A DNA stretch of 10,097 nt from an uncultured Ignavibacteria bacterium (GTDB lineage: Bacteria; Bacteroidota; Ignavibacteria; Kapaibacteriales; UBA2268). The stretch lies in assembly GCA_903911805.1 (NCBI GenBank), contig CAIWET010000138.1:1-10097 (forward strand). Direction: 5' to 3'. The translations under genes were made by a program, and so were the position numbers. Under the pieces are notes generated by a model. It was given only the letters and a program-made list of their open reading frames with translations, was not told the origin of the DNA and searched no databases. Positions 1 through 7,491 of this stretch are shown here, one piece after another; position 1 is the stretch's first letter; the number at the start of each line of letters is the position of its first letter.

Positions 1-3000
1 ATTCTACCAAACAACTCTCAAAGTAAAATCAAAGATTCATTAACTTTCGATGTTTGGTTAAAATGTACTAAGCAACCTGGTATGAAGCAATTCATTGGTG
101 GGCTTTGGGGACCAGCTGAGGACAAGAATGATTCTTGGGTAATTTATATTGACAACAATGACCAATTAACTTTTGAGATAGATGGTGGAAGAGGACTCAA
201 AGATGTTGACAACACAATTCTTAAAGTTAATTTTTCTAAATATTACGATGTTTGGACTCATTTAGCTGCAGTTTTTGATGGTCCAAAACAACAAATTTAC
301 ATTTATCTGAATGGCTTAGTGGTTGATTCTGCTAGAAACGCATTATATCCTGTTTCTAATTTACACAAGATTTCAAATTCAAATTTGGGAATTCAATTAG
401 GGGCTTGCAACGGATTGAGTGATTATTCTTCCAATCGTACTTTTAAAGGACAAATGGATGAATTCAGGTTATGGACACGCATTTTAACTCCATTGCAAAT
501 CAATTGTTATAAAGACTTATCTTTAGAAGGCAATGAAGCTGGATTATTAATTTATTATAGATTCAATCAAACTCCTGTAAATTATGATATTTGCGATGCA
601 ACTGCAAATAGGAATAATGGTGTGGCACGTTCAGGAGCAGCTTGTTTGCCTTGCAATGATAGAGTAATCAAACAATCGTTCATTATGAGTCCTGCTTATC
701 CAGGATATAATCAGATTTATATTAGAGATACTTTAAAATGTACAGATACAAAATCCTGGGATATATATTTTACTGATTCTTCTGCTTGTGGTCAGTATAT
801 TTATTATTCAATTTGGGATAATCCAATTAGAAATCAGAAAAATAAAGTTTTTACTTTCAATCCAACTTATTTAAATCTTCAACCTTTAATTCCTACAAAA
901 TTAACTATTACTTTTAAAGATAGTTTTATTGGTAATGATACTTCCAGATTATATATTGGTCCTGGCAATCGTTGTGGTGGTTATAATATGAGTGGCACTT
1001 GGCTTTATGTTCTTTTAACTAGAATTACTGAATTAAATATTTCAAAAAAGAATATTAATTGGGACACCGTCAATGTAAAATGCCAGAACATCCCTTATAT
1101 TGATTCAGTATTTAAAATATGCAATCAAACTAATACCTTTTCAACTCCAAGAGCAGTTACAATCAACTCCATTACAACCAAAAAACCAAATGAATTCGCT
1201 ATTCTTAATGCAGGATTCCCTAAAGTTTTGCAACCAGGTGAATGCCTTGATGTCATAGTAAGATTCTTCCCTAGCGATACAACTTATTCTCATATCGATA
1301 CTATTCGTGTTGTTTCAGATGATAATTGTATTGGTGGCTCTGGGATTATACCACTTAGAGCAGTTTCTAGAGAAGTTCTTATGATTACTGGTAGAGGTGG
1401 CACTAATAGAATAGATTCAGTGGATTTTAAAAGTGTTTGCCTTAATATGGCTTCAGATGCATTAGAATATTATTGGTTTACTCCATCGAGCAAAGATATT
1501 ATTGTTGATTCTATTCACGTTCCTAAGCATTTTATTTCTAAAAAAATGGTTTTCCCTTTTATTCTAAAGCCAAAAACAGCTTATCAACCTAATTATTTCA
1601 GATTTTTACCAACAGCGCAAGGTACTTTCAAAGATTCTATAATATTCTATGTAAGAGCCAATGGCTGCACTATGCAGAAAAAAGTATATGTTTCTGGTAG
1701 AGGATTTTATGCGAACTTAAAGTTTGATGTTGATTCTGTTGATTTCGGAACAGTTGTAGTTGGTAATGAAAAAACTGTTAACGTAAAAGTTACGAATTTA
1801 AGTACGGATACCTTAAGTGTTTCTTTGTATTTGAAAAAAGGCCTTGTTTACTCACTAACAGGTGCAAGAAGAATAACTTTGAGACAAAACGAGTCAGGTA
1901 CATTCCCAATCCTGTTTAAACCTTATGAAGACTTAACATATTTGGACGAAGTCTGCCTTTTCGAAACCAAGTGTTTCACTGCTTCTTGCATTCCAATCAG
2001 AGGAAAAGGTATATATACAAGATTCAGCTATGACCCTCCTTTGATGAAAACTGAAAATGTTATTGCTTGCGGTTCAGAATTGGATACATTAACTATTAAA
2101 AATATTACTTCTGGTGCACTAACAATTAAAGATTTAGCTTTAACACCAATTGGCAAATATACATTATTCAGTCCACCGGCATTTCCAGCTACAATTGATT
2201 TGAATGCTAATGCCACTACCTCATTTATTTTTAGATATACCCCAAATGATGTTACACAGGATAGAACTGATAAGGCATTTTTATCTTATAAAACTCTTGA
2301 TAACATTGAATGGAAAGTAGAGTTATTAGGAACATCATTATTGCCAAAAATTTATGTTGATGATTTAAAAATTTACGGAACATTGGAAGTTGGCGATAAA
2401 AAATTGGACACGATTACAGTTGAGAATTCATCACCATATAATATGGTTTTGGACAGTATAAGATCAACACCTGGTTTCAATATTCTTTATCCAACTAAAA
2501 CAGACAACATTTCTCTCGTTCCAAGAGATACAATTAATGTGATTGTTGAATTTGCGCCTACGGCTGTTGCTTCATATAATGGTAAAATCCAGGTTTATTC
2601 CAGCAATCCTTGTACTATTTCAAGTTATGGTGATTTGGAAGGCAAAGGAGTTATCATCAAATTAGAAGTTCCAAATAAATTAGTCAGCTATGGATTTGTC
2701 AAACCTTGTGAGTGCAAAGAACGTCAAGTGATTTTAATCAACCAATCTAACGTTTTTGATATGCAAATTGACTCTCTTTGGTTTGATGCAAAAGGAATAG
2801 TCAATGGAACACCTCAATTTTACAGCTGGAAGTCCTTCTATTCGCCGAAAGGAGCTTTACCGTACAAAATTCCACCTAAATCTTTTGATACTGTATACGT
2901 GGATTATTGCCCAAAAAACATATCTCGACCAAATTTAGTTGACAATAATGCAAGAATGAATATCAAGGCTTCAGGTTCTGGTTGGTCAGATAGCTTCGAA

Positions 3001-4881
3001 ACATTTATGGTTGGCAAAATGATGCTAATGTCTATGTCTAGCCCAGATAGTATTTTATTCCCTCCAACAAGGGTTGATACTTTCTCAGTTCCAAGATTTG
3101 CATATCATTTTACTCCAAATATGTCGTTTAGCCCTGAGCGAGTTCCAATTAAAATTGATTCTATTACATTTTTACCAAATGATAGAGTATTTTTTGCTAC
3201 TGATAGTGCAAATAGACCATTCCCTATTTATGTTGACTCATTAAATAAACTTATCATTAAAACTGATTTCAAACCAAGAGCAGTTAGAAATTATTCTGCA
3301 AGAATGGTAATACATATTTCTGAACCCTGTATTTATCAAGACACAACAATTTATGTTCAGGGCAGTTCATTTGCTCCTGCATTTGGATTAAGTTTGTCAT
3401 TCGATACTAGATCAAATAGGAAAGATACTTTTAAATTTAATACTTGCGATACTATTATAATTCCTGTTTATTCATCAAGAGAAATTCCGGCTACGTGGTT
3501 TGACATTCAAATGAGATTAGGATATGACACGACAAAATTAGCATTTATTAAAGCTATTTCTGATTATACTGCAAATCCTTGTCCTCCATATAAATCATCA
3601 ATTAGCTGGCAATCTTCTCCTAATATTGGAACAGATGTTACTCTAACAGGTGTATGCAATCAAGATAGCACAAAACCATTATTTTATTCATATTTCTTAT
3701 CAAAACTTCAAAAAAGAGACTTGATAAATATTTCAGCTGATAGTGTATTTTTTGATACTCCTGATGTAATTCTTTATCATCTTATTTCAGAAAATGGTTA
3801 TTCAAGAATTAAGCTATTACAGCCTGAAATGATTGTTTTGAATAATATAAATTACGATTCTGTTAAAGTTTTGGATTGCAAATATGACACAATCAGAATT
3901 AAAAATATTGGAGATTTGCCAATAAAATTAAATCAATTGCAAAATCTTCATAATGATTATATAATTGATTCTTATGTTCCAACTTTAGGAAGCGATATCG
4001 CTATTGGCGATACTGCCACAATAATAGTAAAATTCTGTCCAAGAAAACCTGAGGATATCAACCAAAATGGGTTTATTTTCAGTGAATTTCCTTGTTCACT
4101 AGTTGATTCATCTAATATTAAAGGTATTGGATATGCGCCAAAATTCCCAATAACATTTGATTTATCCAGTAATTTTACAATTCCCGATTCAATTTCAGCA
4201 AAAATTGGAGATACTATTACTTTCCCAATTAAACTTGATAAAGACATTGCTTTAATGTTAAATGGTAAATATAGATTTGTAGAGCAATTAAAATTCAAAT
4301 TAGGACTATCATACAATCCTTTTGCTCTTAAATATTTAGATAGCAAAGTACTGTTGCAAGGTAAAAGCAACTTTATTAAAGCAAATGGAAACCTTAAATG
4401 GGAATTTAGTGGTATTGATTCTCTTAAAGCTGGGGATTTGGTTTCGCTTAAATTCCTTGTAGTTGTTCCTGATATTGAACAATCAATGATAAATATTAGT
4501 TCACAAGATTTTGATGCAGATTCAATTTTGTTTATAGATATTATTCCACAAAATAATGGTGGATTATTGATAACTAATCCAAGTTGCAATCTAACAACTC
4601 TCAAAATTGATGCTGCTCAATATTTTATTTCTCAAAATTATCCAAATCCAACTGATGGCTCTACTACTATTGATTTTTATTTACCAGAGAAATCAACTGT
4701 TTCTCTTATATTATTCGATACTGAAGGAAAGAAAGTTAAGGACCTTGTACCATTAAAAGAAATGGAAAAAGGATATTATATTATTAACTTTGATACAAAA
4801 GATTTGGTCAGTGGCAATTATTTTTATATTATTGAATCTGGAAAATATAAAAATGTTAAACAAATGAATATATTAAAATAA
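1..4881 (+). CDS. Giant T9SS-exported surface protein: LamG-like domain, choice-of-anchor-D/ASH repeats, cohesin-like modules (5' partial)
   Basis: The frame is open from base 1, so the gene begins upstream; 1626 residues are visible, numbered here from base 1. Residues 1-197 form a concanavalin-like LamG domain (DSLTFDVWLK, YDVWTHLAAVFDG, GQMDEFRLWTR). Residues about 204-342 are an unassigned Cys-containing region. From 343 to about 1382 come roughly eight beta-sandwich repeats of the choice-of-anchor-D/ASH type, with openings such as VDFGTVVVGNEKTVNVKVTN and closings such as IPIRGKG, DLEGKG, VYVSGRG and IKGIGY. A cohesin-like module interrupts them at about 1127-1270 (IPATWFDIQMRLGYDTTKL) and a second follows at about 1383-1530. 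The C-terminus, from about 1536, is a type-A T9SS sorting domain with QNYPNP at 1545-1550, an SGNYFY strand and a KQMNILK end. The protein is therefore probably exported across the outer membrane and attached to or released from the surface. The domains indicate adhesion or a structural role; no catalytic motif is visible. It abuts actA with a one-base overlap. Confidence 0.93.
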   Translation: MLPNNSQSKIKDSLTFDVWLKCTKQPGMKQFIGGLWGPAEDKNDSWVIYIDNNDQLTFEIDGGRGLKDVDNTILKVNFSKYYDVWTHLAAVFDGPKQQIYIYLNGLVVDSARNALYPVSNLHKISNSNLGIQLGACNGLSDYSSNRTFKGQMDEFRLWTRILTPLQINCYKDLSLEGNEAGLLIYYRFNQTPVNYDICDATANRNNGVARSGAACLPCNDRVIKQSFIMSPAYPGYNQIYIRDTLKCTDTKSWDIYFTDSSACGQYIYYSIWDNPIRNQKNKVFTFNPTYLNLQPLIPTKLTITFKDSFIGNDTSRLYIGPGNRCGGYNMSGTWLYVLLTRITELNISKKNINWDTVNVKCQNIPYIDSVFKICNQTNTFSTPRAVTINSITTKKPNEFAILNAGFPKVLQPGECLDVIVRFFPSDTTYSHIDTIRVVSDDNCIGGSGIIPLRAVSREVLMITGRGGTNRIDSVDFKSVCLNMASDALEYYWFTPSSKDIIVDSIHVPKHFISKKMVFPFILKPKTAYQPNYFRFLPTAQGTFKDSIIFYVRANGCTMQKKVYVSGRGFYANLKFDVDSVDFGTVVVGNEKTVNVKVTNLSTDTLSVSLYLKKGLVYSLTGARRITLRQNESGTFPILFKPYEDLTYLDEVCLFETKCFTASCIPIRGKGIYTRFSYDPPLMKTENVIACGSELDTLTIKNITSGALTIKDLALTPIGKYTLFSPPAFPATIDLNANATTSFIFRYTPNDVTQDRTDKAFLSYKTLDNIEWKVELLGTSLLPKIYVDDLKIYGTLEVGDKKLDTITVENSSPYNMVLDSIRSTPGFNILYPTKTDNISLVPRDTINVIVEFAPTAVASYNGKIQVYSSNPCTISSYGDLEGKGVIIKLEVPNKLVSYGFVKPCECKERQVILINQSNVFDMQIDSLWFDAKGIVNGTPQFYSWKSFYSPKGALPYKIPPKSFDTVYVDYCPKNISRPNLVDNNARMNIKASGSGWSDSFETFMVGKMMLMSMSSPDSILFPPTRVDTFSVPRFAYHFTPNMSFSPERVPIKIDSITFLPNDRVFFATDSANRPFPIYVDSLNKLIIKTDFKPRAVRNYSARMVIHISEPCIYQDTTIYVQGSSFAPAFGLSLSFDTRSNRKDTFKFNTCDTIIIPVYSSREIPATWFDIQMRLGYDTTKLAFIKAISDYTANPCPPYKSSISWQSSPNIGTDVTLTGVCNQDSTKPLFYSYFLSKLQKRDLINISADSVFFDTPDVILYHLISENGYSRIKLLQPEMIVLNNINYDSVKVLDCKYDTIRIKNIGDLPIKLNQLQNLHNDYIIDSYVPTLGSDIAIGDTATIIVKFCPRKPEDINQNGFIFSEFPCSLVDSSNIKGIGYAPKFPITFDLSSNFTIPDSISAKIGDTITFPIKLDKDIALMLNGKYRFVEQLKFKLGLSYNPFALKYLDSKVLLQGKSNFIKANGNLKWEFSGIDSLKAGDLVSLKFLVVVPDIEQSMINISSQDFDADSILFIDIIPQNNGGLLITNPSCNLTTLKIDAAQYFISQNYPNPTDGSTTIDFYLPEKSTVSLILFDTEGKKVKDLVPLKEMEKGYYIINFDTKDLVSGNYFYIIESGKYKNVKQMNILK

Positions 4882-4883
4882 TG
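4879..4883 (+). other. Stop-start overlap (TAATG) joining the giant surface gene to actA
   Basis: The TAA stop of the surface-protein gene ends on base 4881, which is also the first base of the actA ATG. The upstream stretch is A/T-rich with no clear Shine-Dalgarno sequence, as is common in Bacteroidota. The arrangement implies cotranscription and probably translational coupling. Coupling is inferred from spacing only. Confidence 0.8.
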
Positions 4884-5552
4884 TTTTCTAAGGAAAACGA
4901 TAGAAAAATAAAGATAACACTAATAAAATCAATTATTTGGATTATTACTTCTTTTGTCTGCGTTTATCTCATAATCGATATAAACGCGGATGAAAGAGGA
5001 TTTACTCAAAAACAGGATGTTCAATTCTCACATAAAATTCATTCTGGCAAGTTCCAAATGAAATGTTTATTTTGCCATTATTCAGCAGCGAATTCAACTC
5101 ATTCTAATATACCCACAACTTATGATTGTATTGTCTGCCATATCGCTTTAAAAAATGAAAAGCCATCATTAAAACCTGTTATTGATTCATATTACAACAA
5201 AACAGCTTTAGCTTGGAAACGAATAAATCAACTGCCAGACCACACTCATTTTGACCATTCAAAACATTTAAAAGCAGAAATTGATTGCTCTTCTTGTCAC
5301 GGGAAAGTCGAAGAAATGGATTCGATTTATGTGGTTAATAATTTTACTATGAAATGGTGTGTTGATTGCCATAATAATCCTGAGAAATTAATAGTTAACG
5401 CAAGAGATATTTCTGGAATTTTAACAGAAAATAGAGGAATAGACAGTTCAAAAATAAAATATTCAACTATACCTTTCTTTGGTGGATATTCATTTGAAAA
5501 CAAAAAACAAAATAGTTTAGCAAATACGAATTGTACAATATGTCATCATTAA
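4881..5552 (+). CDS. actA: ActA-like pentaheme cytochrome c subunit of alternative complex III
   Basis: This 223-residue protein has a basic N-terminus followed by one hydrophobic segment at about 13-33 that acts as a signal anchor, placing the rest in the periplasm. Five CXXCH haem c motifs are visible at residues 62-66, 83-87, 136-140, 160-164 and 218-222. The surrounding sequence matches the ActA pattern: an FSHKIHSG stretch before haem 1, LPDHTHFDHSKH supplying likely axial histidines, CSSCHGKVEEMD at haem 3, and MKWCVDCHNNPE at haem 4. Length and haem number agree with ActA of known complexes. In ACIII, ActA and ActE pass electrons from the quinol-oxidising core towards cytochrome oxidase or soluble cytochromes. 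The ATG overlaps the preceding stop by one base, and the 3' end overlaps actB by 13 bases. No actC-F genes follow actB here, so assembly into a standard ACIII depends on subunits encoded elsewhere. The family call is strong; the exact partner complex is inferred. Confidence 0.93.
   Translation: MFSKENDRKIKITLIKSIIWIITSFVCVYLIIDINADERGFTQKQDVQFSHKIHSGKFQMKCLFCHYSAANSTHSNIPTTYDCIVCHIALKNEKPSLKPVIDSYYNKTALAWKRINQLPDHTHFDHSKHLKAEIDCSSCHGKVEEMDSIYVVNNFTMKWCVDCHNNPEKLIVNARDISGILTENRGIDSSKIKYSTIPFFGGYSFENKKQNSLANTNCTICHH
5540..5552 (+). other. 13-base actA/actB overlap inside the fifth haem motif
   Basis: The actB ATG at 5540-5542 lies within the codons for the final CTICHH of ActA, whose TAA is at 5550-5552. 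The start of one gene and an essential haem-binding site of the other therefore share bases. This favours cotranslation of the two subunits at matched levels. ATG 5540 is preferred over TTG 5531 because it gives a compact Tat n-region. Confidence 0.75.
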
Positions 5553-7300
5553 TTAACAGAAGGAAATTTGTTTATGGTTTGAGTGGTTCAATCGCTCTTA
5601 CTATGCTTGCTTGTAGAAGGCAAAAAAATGATTTTCAAGTTGCTCCAATCCCAAAGGAATTTCAGAAATATGACAAAAGTATTAATTTTTACACTAATTA
5701 TTTTATTAAAGGTATCCCAATTGGATTAGATGTTTCCACAAGAAATGGTTTCCCAACAAAAATTAATATTTATGATAATCACTCAATAAACCCAAGATAT
5801 ATTAATAAATTTTTACAAACAGAAATATATCATTTATATCATAAAGAACGATTCTTTAAACCAAGAATTAATAAAATAGAATATAATTTAAATAGTGCTC
5901 AAGATTTAATTTTCAAGAAGATGAATGAATATTTGAGTCAAGGTAATAGGTGTATTACAATCTTAACAGACAATCAAAATTCTTTATTCTATAAATTCAT
6001 TAATAAGTATTTCAAAACATTTATTAAATTTACAAATGATATTTCTCTAGATGAAAGAAAAGATAAATCTAATTTTATTTTAGATTTTAGGTCAGTTACA
6101 GCTTATTTTGATTCCGAAAATTACTTTAATTTTTCTATTTATCCGAATATATGTGAAAACAACTTCCCATTGACTCATTTTCTTGAACAATGGAATGAGT
6201 TACTTTATAATGGAAATCTATATACTCAGCAGCCAATTATCAATAAAATTAATACTAATTCAATATCTGAAATTGAATTTATCTTTAATTTCCTAAAATC
6301 TAGAGATTCAAAAATATTAAATGAACACATTGATTTTTTCTCATTTTATAAATTTCTAATAAATGATTTTCTTAAAAATCATTCCCAAAATATTAACTTT
6401 TTTGAAGTTATAAAAGCTGGTTTTATATTAATTAATGATTCTGAAAATTTCATTCCTAATCAGGATATTGATAATTTATTTATTAACCATATAACAAATC
6501 CATATATTGAAGATATAGAATTTATAAATGAAATACAAAAGACTTCTGAACCAAGATTTTTTGATGAAATCTTCTCTCTACGAAGTAAATTGAAATTACA
6601 AAATAATATTAATAATCCTTATCAATATTTAGAAAATAAATGGGGAATGATTATTGATATAAATACTTGTAATGGATGCGGAGAATGCCTTATTTCTTGT
6701 CAAATAGAGAACAACATACCTTTTGTTGGTAAAGATGAAATTACAAAGGATAGAGACTTAAACTGGATAAAAATTGAAAAGGTAAAATATCAAGATAAAT
6801 TCATTTATTTCCCATTAATGTGCCAACATTGCGACAATGCTCCTTGCGAATCAGTTTGTCCTGTTAATGCTTCAACTCATTCTCCTGAAGGATTAAACGA
6901 AGCGATTTATAATAGATGTATAGGAACTCGATATTGTATGGCTAATTGCCCATATAAAGTCAGAAAATTCAACTTTTATCAATATTCGGATAAATTTAAT
7001 AATACTTTTACTAATGCTTTCAATCCAAATGTTTCTATTAGAGAAAGAGGTATTGCTGAGAAATGTACAATGTGTGTTCAACGAATTAACGAATTTAAAA
7101 GTACAAATGATTCTAAAATTATAGATTCAAAGTCCATTAAAACTGCTTGTCAAGAAGTATGTCCACAAAAATCAATTAAATTTATTAATTTCAATAATCT
7201 TTCCCAAGCAGATAAATCACTTATCAACTCAGATTCAGCTTTTTCATTATTAGCAGAATTTAACACTCAACCATCTATCATCTATATTTTTTATAAATAG
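5540..7300 (+). CDS. actB: ActB-like iron-sulfur subunit of alternative complex III, with a shortened molybdopterin-like half
   Basis: Starting at ATG 5540 gives 586 residues. An in-frame TTG at 5531 is possible but less likely. The N-terminus carries a twin-arginine motif (NRRKFV, 6-11), a hydrophobic stretch and a possible lipobox ending at Cys25 (TMLAC; Met at -3 is atypical), followed by RRQK as in other ActB proteins. Residues about 45-365 are a diverged remnant of the molybdopterin-oxidoreductase-like domain. Landmarks include a diverged GFPTKINIYDN, the YHLYHKERFFKP segment and a THFLEQWNELLYNG segment. Residues 366-586 are the ferredoxin-like domain (WGMIIDINTC, NNIPFVGK, YNRCIGTRYC, NCPYKVRKFNF). 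Fifteen cysteines (377, 380, 383, 387, 428, 431, 436, 440, 460, 466, 470, 509, 512, 537, 541) fit three [4Fe-4S] plus one [3Fe-4S] cluster. Family members are typically about 1000 residues, so this one is unusually short, with the loss confined to the N-terminal half. It probably acts in the periplasm between a quinol-binding NrfD-like subunit and ActA. Confidence 0.92.
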   Translation: MSSLINRRKFVYGLSGSIALTMLACRRQKNDFQVAPIPKEFQKYDKSINFYTNYFIKGIPIGLDVSTRNGFPTKINIYDNHSINPRYINKFLQTEIYHLYHKERFFKPRINKIEYNLNSAQDLIFKKMNEYLSQGNRCITILTDNQNSLFYKFINKYFKTFIKFTNDISLDERKDKSNFILDFRSVTAYFDSENYFNFSIYPNICENNFPLTHFLEQWNELLYNGNLYTQQPIINKINTNSISEIEFIFNFLKSRDSKILNEHIDFFSFYKFLINDFLKNHSQNINFFEVIKAGFILINDSENFIPNQDIDNLFINHITNPYIEDIEFINEIQKTSEPRFFDEIFSLRSKLKLQNNINNPYQYLENKWGMIIDINTCNGCGECLISCQIENNIPFVGKDEITKDRDLNWIKIEKVKYQDKFIYFPLMCQHCDNAPCESVCPVNASTHSPEGLNEAIYNRCIGTRYCMANCPYKVRKFNFYQYSDKFNNTFTNAFNPNVSIRERGIAEKCTMCVQRINEFKSTNDSKIIDSKSIKTACQEVCPQKSIKFINFNNLSQADKSLINSDSAFSLLAEFNTQPSIIYIFYK

Positions 7301-7434
7301 ATATTTTCTACAATTACATAATTCACTTAAATTTTCATATAAAATTTTGATATATCAATTAAGATTTTCTATTTATTTGTTATCATTATGTAAAATGAAC
7401 TAAATATTATATTTACTAATTTTGAATTTTGGAC

Positions 7435-7477
7435 AAAAAAAAGAGGCTCTCGTAATGAGAGCCTCTTTAGTTTTTTT
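7435..7477. terminator. Bidirectional intrinsic terminator between convergent genes
   Basis: A perfect 12-bp inverted repeat (7440-7451 and 7457-7468, core GAGGCTCTC) encloses a 5-base loop, GTAAT. On the plus strand it is followed by seven T at 7471-7477. On the minus strand the eight A at 7435-7442 become a T-run, so it can end transcription from both actB and the convergent surface gene. The 134 bases before it (7301-7434) are AT-rich spacer with no gene, RNA or clear promoter visible. Confidence 0.9.
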
Positions 7478-7491
7478 AACGAAGAGAATTA

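Noticed and set aside
82..84. ATG at 82 as the start of the giant surface protein
   Set aside because: The frame is open to base 1 and the upstream residues (DSLTFDVWLK) are the first strands of the LamG domain, so the true start lies outside the window.
3972..4604. A 210-codon minus-strand open frame
   Set aside because: It lies wholly antisense to the well-supported surface protein, shows no recognisable domain and has no sensible start context; it is a shadow of AT-rich coding.
7301..7434. Possible small RNA or promoter in the AT-rich spacer after actB
   Set aside because: No convincing promoter pair or stable stem other than the terminator is visible; low-complexity AT sequence alone is not evidence.
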